In this document: one piece after another, positions 1 to 6,452 of the stretch | Position numbering within the stretch: the first letter of the stretch is position 1 | How the letters are laid out: each line of letters opens with the position of its first letter | Source: Candidatus Parcubacteria bacterium | Lineage (GTDB): Bacteria; Patescibacteriota; Patescibacteriia; UBA1558; GWA2-36-10 | Direction of reading: 5' to 3' | NCBI GenBank assembly: GCA_023246135.1 | Contig: JAHFJB010000006.1 | Coordinates: 1-10,471 of the forward strand | Length of the DNA: 10,471 nucleotides | Made by a program: the position numbers and the translations under genes | The notes under the pieces: model-generated | Seen by the model: the letters and a program-made list of their open reading frames with translations, nothing else | What the model was told of the DNA's origin: nothing | Databases searched by the model: none

Positions 1-34
1 GATAAGCAGTCGCACAAAAATATATTTTTAATTG

Positions 35-62
35 ATATTTTGGCTGAAATTAGCTAAAATAT
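35..62. other. AT-rich inverted repeat upstream of first gene
   Basis: An 11-bp inverted repeat (arms 35-45 and 52-62, one G-T wobble, 6-nt loop GAAATT) can form a hairpin. No clean T-run follows it on either strand. It could be the end signal of a gene to the left of the window, or simply AT-rich symmetry. Apart from this and the promoter candidate, positions 1-137 hold nothing I can name. Confidence 0.3.
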
Positions 63-68
63 TAAAGA

Positions 69-97
69 TTGTCAAAGAGTGAATTTTGTGGTAAATT
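69..97 (+). promoter_or_regulatory. Putative promoter of the 138-2692 operon
   Basis: A TTGTCA box (69-74) lies 17 nt before TAAATT (92-97). Transcription would start near 104, about 34 nt before the first ATG. The -35 matches consensus at 5 of 6 positions and the -10 at 4 of 6. An alternative -10, TAGTAT at 97-102, would have too long a spacer. Confidence 0.4.
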
Positions 98-137
98 AGT
101 ATAGAGCAAAGACAAAAATCATAAATAAAAACAAAAA

Positions 138-722
138 ATGCCCAAGGGGAAAAAAATAAAAGATTTAGAGTCTTTGATATATAACTTAGAATTGGAATTG
201 AAGAAAACTAAGCAGGTTTTAGGTGAGCTCAAAGGCCAAAGCCCCAAAGAAGCGGTTGATTATAGCCTACGAGCAGCTACTGTGGGTACAGAAAATGAAT
301 CCGAAGAAGGCTTGATTATTGAGGGTGTGTTTAATGGGCAGCTAATGATTGGTCCTGATGGTAAAAAATATTCTGTGCCAGCTAATTATGCTTCCAAATC
401 AAAATTAGTAGAAGGCGATATGTTGAAATTGACCATCGCCCCTGACGGTTCCTTTATTTTTAAACAAATATCGCCAGTAGAAAGAGCAAGATTAGTTGGT
501 CACTTAATCAAAGATAAAAAAACCAATGAATATGTGGTTTTGGCCGGTGATAAGATTTTTAAAGTACTTCTGGCCAGTGTAACCTATTTCAAGGGCGAAG
601 AAGGCGATGAAGTGGTCATTTTAGTGCCCAAAGATGCTGATAGTGTTTGGGCGGCTGTAGAAAATATCATCAAAAATAATAACTTAGGGGTTTCTACTGA
701 CGATTTGGATCTTAGTTTGTAG
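138..722 (+). CDS. Conserved protein of unknown function upstream of dnaX
   Basis: A 194-residue soluble protein with no signal peptide or membrane segment. Residues 1-35 are basic and then heptad-like (LESLIYNLELELKKTKQVL), which suggests a coiled coil. After a linker come two beta-rich, OB- or KOW-like segments: about 58-112, with the motif MIGPDGKKYSVPANYASKS, and about 115-170, with VERARLVGHL. The C-terminus is acidic (DDLDLSL). I recognise it as a type of protein that recurs in Patescibacteria, but I know of no established function. It ends 8 bp before dnaX, so the two are probably co-transcribed, and a role in replication or nucleic-acid binding is only inference from that link. The ATG follows an A-rich leader with no Shine-Dalgarno sequence. 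It is the only host gene here that ends in TAG. Confidence 0.8.
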   Translation: MPKGKKIKDLESLIYNLELELKKTKQVLGELKGQSPKEAVDYSLRAATVGTENESEEGLIIEGVFNGQLMIGPDGKKYSVPANYASKSKLVEGDMLKLTIAPDGSFIFKQISPVERARLVGHLIKDKKTNEYVVLAGDKIFKVLLASVTYFKGEEGDEVVILVPKDADSVWAAVENIIKNNNLGVSTDDLDLSL

Positions 723-730
723 TTTAACTT

Positions 731-2236
731 ATGTCCGAAGTAATATATCGCAAATACCGACCCCAAACTTTTAAAGAGGTCGTCGGTCAGAACCCCATAA
801 AAATTACTCTCCAAAATGAGATATTAAGCGGGAATTTAGCTCACGCTTATTTATTTGTGGGTCCGCGGGGCACCGGCAAGACTACTTTGGCCAGGCTATT
901 TGCCCGGTCACTCAACTGCCTCCATAGGGGCAAAGAAGAAGCTGAGCCCTGTAATCAATGTGAAATTTGCCAGATGATTACTAGTAACCGTTCTTTAGAT
1001 ATTATTGAGATTGATGCCGCTTCTAACACTGGTGTTGATAATGTCCGAGAAAATATTATTGCTAATTCTCAAGTGCCACCGTTTAACCGGCAAGGTTACA
1101 AAGTTTTTATTATCGATGAAGTCCACATGCTATCCAAATCGGCTTTCAATGCTTTACTCAAAACCTTGGAAGAACCACCAAAACAAATAATTTTTATCTT
1201 AGCCACTACTGAGATTCACAAAGTGCCTGAGACTATTATTTCCCGTTGTCAGCGTTTTGATTTTAAAAAAATACCCATCAAAGACGTTGTTCATCGCTTG
1301 TCAGAAATCATTGAGTGGGAAAAAGTGACTGTGCCCGATGACATATTGTCCGAAATTGCCCACCACTCTGAAGGTTGCATGCGTGATGCTGAGTCACTCT
1401 TAGGGCAAGTTATATCACTTAGCAATGGCAAGGTCACTGAAGAGCTGGCCTCACTAGTCCTGCCGCGCAGTAATTGGCTGGAAATAGATGTATTAGTTGA
1501 GGCTTTGTGCGTGCACAATTTAGCTACTGCCCTGAATCAAATCAACAAATTGGTCAATGAAGGCCTAGATTTGCATACTTTTACTAGTGACTTGATAGAT
1601 TATTTGCGTCAAATTATGCTTTATCAGATTATTGGTCCGACTTTTATCTTAGATTTTGATGAGAGTTTGACCAAGGCTATCCAAAAGCATGCGGCCGAAT
1701 TCCCTTTGGCAGATTTGTCACGATTAATCAGTGTTTTATTAGAAAAATTGGCTATCAAGGAAAGTCTGATTGACCAGCTACCACTAGAATTGGCTTGTGT
1801 GGAATTTTTGCTAGAGAAAAAGGCACAAATACAGACTGCTAGCGGTGAAGATTATACTCCCACTGAATCAAAAAGTTATACACCTAGTGAATCTGGTTCG
1901 GATATTAAGAAAATACAAAACAGTTGGAATAAGATCATAACTGATGCTAAGGATTTTAATCATTCCTTGTCAGCTATTTTACAGACCGCTCATCCAGTAA
2001 ACTTAGACAGAAACATCGTGGTGATTGGACTAGAGTTTGCTTTTCATAGAGACCAGCTTCATAAGCCACAAATAAAAAATCATTTGTCTGGTATTTTGGA
2101 AAGCATATTGGAAAGAAAAGTGGGTGTAGATTTTGTAGTAGATGAAAATTATCAAGAAAATCATCAAGTTTTTAAAGGTCGCAATGAAAGCGGTATCGGC
2201 GAAGCCTTGGATACTTTTGGTGGTCGTATAGTATAA
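731..2236 (+). CDS. dnaX: DNA polymerase III subunit gamma/tau
   Basis: ATPase subunit of the clamp loader, which opens and loads the beta sliding clamp and tethers the replicative polymerase. Visible AAA+ features are Walker A GPRGTGKT (residues 44-51), a zinc module (C63, C74, C77, C80), Walker B FIIDE (126-130) with the DnaX-type VHMLS after it, sensor 1 LATTE (157-161) and the SRC motif (171-173). The helical domain runs to about residue 365. A low-complexity linker follows, with two copies of an eight-residue unit (YTPTESKS and YTPSESGS, residues 375-390). The last 110 residues form a separate C-terminal domain. At 501 residues it is shorter than E. coli tau (643) and longer than gamma (about 430). 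I see no convincing programmed-frameshift site. It sits 8 bp after the upstream gene and has no Shine-Dalgarno sequence. Confidence 0.97.
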   Translation: MSEVIYRKYRPQTFKEVVGQNPIKITLQNEILSGNLAHAYLFVGPRGTGKTTLARLFARSLNCLHRGKEEAEPCNQCEICQMITSNRSLDIIEIDAASNTGVDNVRENIIANSQVPPFNRQGYKVFIIDEVHMLSKSAFNALLKTLEEPPKQIIFILATTEIHKVPETIISRCQRFDFKKIPIKDVVHRLSEIIEWEKVTVPDDILSEIAHHSEGCMRDAESLLGQVISLSNGKVTEELASLVLPRSNWLEIDVLVEALCVHNLATALNQINKLVNEGLDLHTFTSDLIDYLRQIMLYQIIGPTFILDFDESLTKAIQKHAAEFPLADLSRLISVLLEKLAIKESLIDQLPLELACVEFLLEKKAQIQTASGEDYTPTESKSYTPSESGSDIKKIQNSWNKIITDAKDFNHSLSAILQTAHPVNLDRNIVVIGLEFAFHRDQLHKPQIKNHLSGILESILERKVGVDFVVDENYQENHQVFKGRNESGIGEALDTFGGRIV

Positions 2237-2254
2237 GATAATAAACACAAAGGT

Positions 2255-2692
2255 ATGAAGAATAAAATTTTTTTAATTTTAATACCAATTTTTTCTTTAT
2301 TATTTTTATCTGCCTGCGGTATCAAAAATATAAATATTTCCCCAAAAGATAAGAGTCCGGAAGTGATTAAATGCGCTGACCAAGATTGCTTCTTGCCAAA
2401 ATTTGTTAATTGCCAAGCTAGTGAATTTCAAAAACCGTTGGCAGATGATGCCAATTATGTAATGACTGTTCATGGCTGGGAAGCTAATGATTGTGTTTAT
2501 GATATCCAATTAGTTAATATTAAGGGTCAAACTCCAGAGGGCGTAACCAATTGTCGTGTGCCAAAAGAAAAAATTTCAGAGAATTTTGTTAAATACTGGC
2601 TAGGCGAATATAAAGATTCAACGACAAAATCTATACGCATAGAGCAAGCACAAGTTTGGAATGAACATTGTGTTCATATTGGTAATCAATAA
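2255..2692 (+). CDS. Small cysteine-rich lipoprotein, function unknown
   Basis: A 145-residue protein with a lipoprotein signal peptide: basic MKNK, a hydrophobic stretch 5-19 and the lipobox LSAC, with C21 as the predicted lipidated cysteine. The mature part holds six more cysteines (C40, C45, C53, C80, C100, C139). That even number would fit three disulfides in an extracytoplasmic domain (inference). The sequence CADQDC spaces the first pair closely. I recognise no family. It starts 18 bp after dnaX and has only a weak AGG just before the ATG, so it probably shares the dnaX transcript. No terminator is visible between its stop and the tRNA promoter, so the operon may read into the tRNA. Confidence 0.75.
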   Translation: MKNKIFLILIPIFSLLFLSACGIKNINISPKDKSPEVIKCADQDCFLPKFVNCQASEFQKPLADDANYVMTVHGWEANDCVYDIQLVNIKGQTPEGVTNCRVPKEKISENFVKYWLGEYKDSTTKSIRIEQAQVWNEHCVHIGNQ

Positions 2693-2702
2693 GTGTATAT
2701 AT

Positions 2703-2731
2703 TTGACGTAAATTGATATTTATATTAGAAT
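2703..2731 (+). promoter_or_regulatory. Promoter of tRNA-Gln
   Basis: TTGACG (2703-2708), a 17-nt spacer and TAGAAT (2726-2731) give 5 of 6 consensus matches in each box at the optimal spacing. The expected start, near 2738, would leave a leader of about 22 nt before the mature tRNA. Confidence 0.7.
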
Positions 2732-2760
2732 AATTGCGTTTTTGATATATTCGGAAATAT

Positions 2761-2834
2761 TCGGGGATCGTCTAATGGTAGGACAGCGGCCTTTGAAGCC
2801 GTCGATCGGGGTTCGAGTCCCTGTCCCCGAGCCA
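2761..2834 (+). tRNA. tRNA-Gln (anticodon UUG), CCA encoded
   Basis: A complete cloverleaf can be folded by eye. The acceptor stem TCGGGGA pairs perfectly with TCCCCGA (2824-2830). The D arm has a GTC/GAC stem and a GG-containing loop. The anticodon stem GCGGC/GCCGT closes the loop CTTTGAA, with anticodon TTG. A 4-nt variable region follows, then the T arm CGGGG/CCCTG with loop TTCGAGT. The discriminator is G2831, and CCA is encoded at 2832-2834. The TTG anticodon reads CAA, and by wobble CAG. The mature 3' end can pair with sequence just downstream (see the trailer entry). Confidence 0.97.
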
Positions 2835-2929
2835 ACTGAACGCAGTGAAATTGGCTCAAGCTGTTAAAAATACTCCGCCAAAGGCGGAGTGACGTAAGAT
2901 GCTGCGCAATAGCGCAGCGCCCCGAGCCA
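2829..2929 (+). repeat. Hairpin-rich tRNA trailer with repeat of the tRNA 3' end
   Basis: Three inverted repeats follow each other. GAGCCAA (2829-2835, which includes the tRNA discriminator and CCA) pairs with TTGGCTC (2851-2857). ACTCCGCC (2872-2879) pairs with GGCGGAGT (2883-2890) over an AAA loop. GCTGCGC (2901-2907) pairs with GCGCAGC (2912-2918) over AATA. The block ends with CCCCGAGCCA (2920-2929), an exact 10-nt copy of the tRNA 3' end at 2825-2834. None of the three stems is followed by a T-run, so they are not simple intrinsic terminators. They may be tRNA processing signals, small mobile palindromes, or the scar of an insertion at the tRNA end. No integrase gene is nearby. Confidence 0.6.
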
Positions 2930-2940
2930 TTCAAAATGAT

Positions 2941-2963
2941 ATGAGCTCCTAAGCTTATTTTTT
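2941..2963 (+). terminator. Weak intrinsic terminator after tRNA-Gln
   Basis: ATGAGCT (2941-2947) and AGCTTAT (2952-2958) form a 7-bp stem with one G-T wobble and a 4-nt loop, followed by five T. The stem is AT-rich, but it is the only stem in this gap that is followed by T. Positions 2964-3030 are AT-rich, and I could not identify a clear promoter there for the next gene. Confidence 0.45.
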
Positions 2964-3030
2964 ATTGCTCTTTATCTCAAAGTGTGTTAAGTTTAATAAA
3001 ATTACGCTTTAAGTAATACAACTATAAATT

Positions 3031-3636
3031 ATGAGAAATTTTGATAGGGACAACAAGAGATCGGGCGGCAGTAGATTTGGTGGCAATAAGTCATTTGGCG
3101 GAGGTAATAAATTCGGTGGCAGAGATAGGGACGGTGGTCGTCCTACTATGCACAAAGCTACCTGCAGTGAATGCGGCCAGCCTTGTGAAGTGCCTTTTCG
3201 GCCAACCGGAGAAAGACCAATATACTGCAGCAATTGCTTTAGTAAACAACAGGACGGCGGTGGCGCTCGGCCAAATAGATTTGGTAGCGATAGGCATGAC
3301 CGGCCTCGTTTTGATGATAAGCAGATGTACAGTGCGACCTGTGATAAATGTGGTCAGCCTTGCCAGGTGCCTTTTCGGCCAACTGCCAGCAAACCTATTT
3401 ATTGCGACAACTGTTTTGGAAAAAGTGGTAATGAAAGTAAGGATTCTGGAGAAGTCATGCGAGAGCTAAAGATGCTTAACAGCAAGATTGATCAGCTTAT
3501 AAAAGCATTGGCTCCAAAAGCTATATCAGAAAAAATTGAACCAGCCAAGGTTGTTAAAGAAGCAAAGGTTAAAAAATCAGTACCAGCTAAAGCCAAAACT
3601 GCTCCTAAAAAAGCTGTGGCCAAAAAGAAAAAATAA
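3031..3636 (+). CDS. Double CxxC-x17-CxxC zinc-ribbon protein with basic tail
   Basis: A 201-residue protein, probably binding nucleic acid. Residues 1-40 are rich in Gly, Arg, Asn and Asp (RGG-like). Two near-identical zinc ribbons follow. The first uses C45, C48, C66 and C69, the second C104, C107, C125 and C128, each with exactly 17 residues between the CxxC pairs. Each also has an extra cysteine (C52, C111) in the pattern CGQPC-x-VPFRP, and each ends YC-x2-CF. A short amphipathic helix (EVMRELKMLNSKIDQLIKAL, 141-160) may oligomerise. Residues 165-201 are a histone H1-like Lys/Ala/Pro tail. The spacing fits the family described as the CxxC-x17-CxxC domain. Proteins like this recur in Patescibacteria without a proven role. 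The ribbons share a 17-nt identical DNA stretch, so one is probably a duplicate of the other. No Shine-Dalgarno sequence is present. Confidence 0.85.
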   Translation: MRNFDRDNKRSGGSRFGGNKSFGGGNKFGGRDRDGGRPTMHKATCSECGQPCEVPFRPTGERPIYCSNCFSKQQDGGGARPNRFGSDRHDRPRFDDKQMYSATCDKCGQPCQVPFRPTASKPIYCDNCFGKSGNESKDSGEVMRELKMLNSKIDQLIKALAPKAISEKIEPAKVVKEAKVKKSVPAKAKTAPKKAVAKKKK

Positions 3637-3657
3637 TATTTTTCAAAGTTCTGAAAC

Positions 3658-3687
3658 AAAAAATCGGTCTGTTTGGGCCGGTTTTTT
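3658..3687 (+). terminator. Intrinsic terminator of the zinc-ribbon gene
   Basis: AAAAAATCGGTC (3658-3669) pairs with GGCCGGTTTTTT (3676-3687) around a 6-nt loop. The GC core is followed by six T, and the A-run on the 5' side would let it act on the other strand too. Confidence 0.85.
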
Positions 3688-3697
3688 GATAAAGCAT

Positions 3698-3725
3698 TTG
3701 CCATATTTTTTTAAATTGCTATAAT
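3698..3725 (+). promoter_or_regulatory. Promoter of the cyclophilin gene
   Basis: TTGCCA (3698-3703), a 16-nt spacer and a perfect TATAAT (3720-3725) preceded by TGC (extended -10). Transcription should start near 3732, leaving an A/T-only-like leader of about 18 nt with no Shine-Dalgarno sequence before the ATG at 3750. Confidence 0.75.
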
Positions 3726-3749
3726 AATAAGCACAATTAAATTAAAAAT

Positions 3750-4412
3750 ATGAAGTTCAATCTAAAAAATAATTGGCTAAAAATAGGGGGAGTCATAATT
3801 TTGCTTGTTTTAATAATTTGGTTACTTTTTATAAAATTTAACCAAAAAGCTATTTCCAATAATAACGAATCTTTAAATATTAATACTAACAGCAGCCAAA
3901 CTTCAAACACTAATGAAGCCTTGCCGTTAGACGAAATCAAAATGACTAATGTAAAAATAGAGACTACTTTAGGCGATATTACTTTAGAATTATTTGATTC
4001 TGAAGCGCCCAAGACAGTAGAAAATTTTGTAACTTTAGCTAAAAAAGGATTTTATGATGGTGTAATTTTTCATCGCGTAATTTCCGGCTTTATGATCCAA
4101 GGTGGTGATCCGACTGGCACTGGCCGCGGCGGCCCGGGCTACCAATTTGCTGACGAGCTTAATCCTAACACTGCTTCTTATCAGCGCGGTTATGTGCGCG
4201 GTACTCTGGCCATGGCTAATGCTGGGCCAAATACCAATGGCAGTCAGTTTTTTATTATACATCAAGATTACCCACTAGATCACAACTATACTATCTTTGG
4301 CAGAGTACTTAGTGGTATGGAAGTTGTAGATGCCATAGCTGCTTTAAAAACAGATGCCAGTGATAAGCCACTGGAAGAAGTAAAAATGAAAAAAGTGGAA
4401 GTAGTAGAGTAA
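3750..4412 (+). CDS. Membrane-anchored cyclophilin-type peptidyl-prolyl isomerase
   Basis: Catalyses cis-trans isomerisation of X-Pro bonds, here probably outside the cytoplasmic membrane. Residues 1-10 are basic, 12-29 form one transmembrane helix with no lipobox, and 34-62 are a Ser/Asn/Thr-rich linker. The cyclophilin domain spans about 66-220. Diagnostic motifs are FHRVISGFMIQGGD (107-120), with the catalytic Arg R109 and Q117, the GTGRGG loop, and MANAGPNTNGSQFFI (155-169). The tryptophan of cyclosporin-sensitive cyclophilins is absent near DYPLDHNYTIFG, as is common in bacterial members. The gene is a monocistron with its own promoter (3698-3725) and terminator (4431-4458). It probably helps fold exported proteins, several of which are encoded in this window (inference). 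Confidence 0.95.
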   Translation: MKFNLKNNWLKIGGVIILLVLIIWLLFIKFNQKAISNNNESLNINTNSSQTSNTNEALPLDEIKMTNVKIETTLGDITLELFDSEAPKTVENFVTLAKKGFYDGVIFHRVISGFMIQGGDPTGTGRGGPGYQFADELNPNTASYQRGYVRGTLAMANAGPNTNGSQFFIIHQDYPLDHNYTIFGRVLSGMEVVDAIAALKTDASDKPLEEVKMKKVEVVE

Positions 4413-4430
4413 TTTTTGATTATTATCTTA

Positions 4431-4458
4431 AAAAAACGGCTCATTTGAGTCGTTTTTT
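4431..4458 (+). terminator. Intrinsic terminator of the cyclophilin gene
   Basis: AAAAAACGGCTC (4431-4442) pairs with GAGTCGTTTTTT (4447-4458) around an ATTT loop, with one G-T wobble. Six T complete the signal. Confidence 0.88.
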
Positions 4459-4489
4459 GTATTTATTAGCAGTTTAAGGGCCTTAGGCC

Positions 4490-4518
4490 TTGCCAAAAGC
4501 CAATGTTTTTGGTATTAT
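4490..4518 (+). promoter_or_regulatory. Promoter of typA, suggesting a leaderless transcript
   Basis: TTGCCA (4490-4495), a 17-nt spacer and TATTAT (4513-4518) preceded by TGG (extended -10). The expected start of transcription is near 4525, only about 2 nt before the ATG at 4527. The octamer GGGCCTTA occurs on both sides (4478-4485 and 4520-4527). The left copy continues into the small palindrome GGCCTTAGGCC. Confidence 0.65.
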
Positions 4519-4526
4519 TGGGCCTT

Positions 4527-6326
4527 ATGGAAATTAGAAATATTGCGATTATCGCTCACGTTGACCACGGCAAGACTGCTTTGACTGATGCCATTCTCAA
4601 ACAGACAGGCATGTTGTCCGATGAAACAGTGAGCATGGATTCCAACGCTCTAGAAAAAGAGCGTGGTATTACTATTTATTCCAAAAATGCTTCGGTATTT
4701 TATAAAGACACCAAAATAAATATTGTTGACACTCCAGGACACGCGGATTTTGGTTCAGAAGTAGAGCGAGTTCTGCGCTCGATTGATAGCGTGCTCCTAG
4801 TTGTTGATGCTCAAGAAGGTCCTATGCCTCAAACTAGGTTTGTTTTAAAAAAATCTTTAGAGCTAGGCCTCAAACCGATTGTTGTTCTCAATAAAATTGA
4901 TAAACCAGCGGCTGATCCCCACTTAGCCCACGAACAGGTCTTTGAGTTATTTATGGATCTAGGAGCAACTGATGAGCAATTAGATTTTACAACTGTCTAT
5001 GCTATTGCTAAGTCAGGTATTGCCAAGCGCTACTTGACTGATGAGTCAACTGATATTATGCCGCTTTTAGATACAATTTTGGAAAAAGTACCGCCAGCTC
5101 CTTCGCAGGTAGATGTGCCTTTACGTTTTCAACCTTTTAATCTGGGCTATGACAATTTTTTAGGGCGACTCGCAATTGGCCGTATTTATGAAGGTCGTCT
5201 GGCTAGCAAAGGCAATTTGATTTTAAAAAAAGCTGATGGTAGCAATAAGGTTGGCAAAATTACCAAATTATTTACTTTTCATGGTCTGGAAAGAAAAGAA
5301 GTAGAGGAAGCCATAGCCGGTGATATTGTTATGTTAGCTGGTTTTCCTGATATTGATATTGGTGAGACAGTATGTTTATCAGATGAGCAAGAAGCTTTGC
5401 CAGCTATTATTGTTGATGAGCCGACCATATCTTTGGACTTCTTGGTAAACAGCTCTCCTTTTGCTGGCCGCGAAGGCAAATTTGTCACTAGCAAACAGCT
5501 TCGCGAGCGTTTGGCCAAAGAATTGGAAATAAATGTTGGTTTAAAAATTGATTTTTCAACAGACACCTTCAAAGTCTATGGCCGAGGTGAACTCCATATT
5601 GCCATACTTATTGAAACTATGCGTCGGGAAGGTTATGAACTGCAAGTATCTCAGCCACAGGTGATTATCAAAGAAAAAGACGGCCAAAAACTTGAGCCAT
5701 ATGAAGAAGTGACTATTAGTGTGCCAGAAACCGGATCAGGTATTGTCTTAGAAAAAATTGGCAAGCGCAAAGGGATTGTCACTAGCATGAAACTTAATGG
5801 CAGTCACATGAATCTAGTATTTGAAATGCCGACTCGGGGCCTACTTGGTTACCGTGGGGAGTTTATTATTGATACTAGAGGCGAAGGCATATTGTGTGCT
5901 CGGGTGATTGGTTACAAACCTTACGCTGGAGATATTAAAAAACGCGATGTTGGCTCTATGGTATCTATGGCCACTGGTAAAGCTTTGGGATTTTCTTTGT
6001 ATAATTTGCAAGATAGAGGAGTGCTCTATATAGGGCCAAGCATAGAAGTATATGAAGGCATGGTCATAGGTAATACAGCCAAAGGCATGGATATGGATGT
6101 CAATCCGACCAAGGGTAAACAATTGAGCAATATGCGTAGCAAAGCATCAGACGAAGCCATTACTTTAGTGCCACCTAATCTTTTGACTATTGAAAAAGGC
6201 TTGGAAATAATTGCGGAAGATGAATATCTAGAAGTAACGCCAAAGAGTGTGCGCCTGCGCAAACAATCCTTGACTGAAGCGGAGAGACGTAAAGTAAACC
6301 GTCAGATTGCTAATAGCGAAGAATAA
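4527..6326 (+). CDS. typA: Ribosome-binding translational GTPase TypA/BipA
   Basis: GTPase of the EF-G/LepA superfamily that binds the ribosome and helps 50S assembly and translation under stress. G-domain motifs, numbered from the chosen start, are G1 AHVDHGKT (10-17), switch I ERGITI (45-50), G3 DTPGH (68-72) and G4 NKID (122-125). EF-Tu-like domain II, the EF-G-like domains and the BipA C-terminal domain follow, ending with conserved TPKSVRLRK. At 599 residues it is close to the family norm of about 600-615. I start at 4527 (MEIRNIAIIAHVDHGK), which matches how the family begins. An upstream in-frame ATG at 4503 would add eight hydrophobic residues, and it lies between the -35 and -10 boxes of the promoter. 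The position after the P-loop Thr is Ala (KTAL), where Thr is usual. Confidence 0.96.
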   Translation: MEIRNIAIIAHVDHGKTALTDAILKQTGMLSDETVSMDSNALEKERGITIYSKNASVFYKDTKINIVDTPGHADFGSEVERVLRSIDSVLLVVDAQEGPMPQTRFVLKKSLELGLKPIVVLNKIDKPAADPHLAHEQVFELFMDLGATDEQLDFTTVYAIAKSGIAKRYLTDESTDIMPLLDTILEKVPPAPSQVDVPLRFQPFNLGYDNFLGRLAIGRIYEGRLASKGNLILKKADGSNKVGKITKLFTFHGLERKEVEEAIAGDIVMLAGFPDIDIGETVCLSDEQEALPAIIVDEPTISLDFLVNSSPFAGREGKFVTSKQLRERLAKELEINVGLKIDFSTDTFKVYGRGELHIAILIETMRREGYELQVSQPQVIIKEKDGQKLEPYEEVTISVPETGSGIVLEKIGKRKGIVTSMKLNGSHMNLVFEMPTRGLLGYRGEFIIDTRGEGILCARVIGYKPYAGDIKKRDVGSMVSMATGKALGFSLYNLQDRGVLYIGPSIEVYEGMVIGNTAKGMDMDVNPTKGKQLSNMRSKASDEAITLVPPNLLTIEKGLEIIAEDEYLEVTPKSVRLRKQSLTEAERRKVNRQIANSEE

Positions 6327-6334
6327 ATTTTTTG

Positions 6335-6369
6335 AAAAACAGATTTGTTTAACAGCAGGTCTGTTTTTT
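6335..6369 (+). terminator. Intrinsic terminator of typA
   Basis: AAAAACAGATTTG (6335-6347) pairs with CAGGTCTGTTTTT (6356-6368), with two G-T wobbles and an 8-nt loop. It ends in a run of six T (6364-6369). Confidence 0.8.
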
Positions 6370-6407
6370 GTATAAAGGATTGACAAGATATATAAAATAT
6401 ATTAATG

Positions 6408-6413
6408 TATAAT
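6408..6413 (+). promoter_or_regulatory. Putative -10 box of the GC-rich cassette
   Basis: A perfect TATAAT lies about 52 nt upstream of the TTG start. A consensus TTGACA is present at 6380-6385, but the gap is 22 nt, too long for a normal sigma-70 promoter, so the two may not work together. No good -35 sits at 16-18 nt. The promoter region is AT-rich like the host, while the transcribed part is GC-rich. Confidence 0.4.
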
Positions 6414-6452
6414 GTTAACGTCACGGGTCTTTCCACATCACAGCAGAATACC

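Noticed and set aside
16..29. Perfect palindrome AAAAATATATTTTT as an operator.
   Set aside because: A pure A/T palindrome in AT-rich DNA is expected by chance, and no gene start is close enough to make it meaningful.
1267..1273. A-run inside dnaX as a programmed frameshift or slippage site (tau/gamma).
   Set aside because: It lies near residue 180, inside the ATPase domain. The preceding base is T, so a -1 shift would give an immediate TAA. A gamma form would need slippage near residue 430.
2030..2509. Minus-strand open frames over the dnaX end and the lipoprotein gene.
   Set aside because: They overlap well-supported genes, have no recognisable domains and look like shadows. The same holds for other antisense frames, for example 3009-3297, 5279-5572 and 5841-6262.
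3041..3469. A second open frame (142 codons) inside the zinc-ribbon gene.
   Set aside because: It is the +1 shadow of the ribbon gene. Its Cys/Val-rich sequence reflects the duplicated codons and has no start signal.
4503..4526. Eight-residue N-terminal extension of TypA.
   Set aside because: MFLVLLGL is not a TypA feature, and its codons overlap the promoter boxes.
6380..6413. TTGACA plus TATAAT as one strong promoter for the cassette.
   Set aside because: The boxes are 22 nt apart, outside the usual 16-18 nt. Only the -10 is reported, with low confidence.
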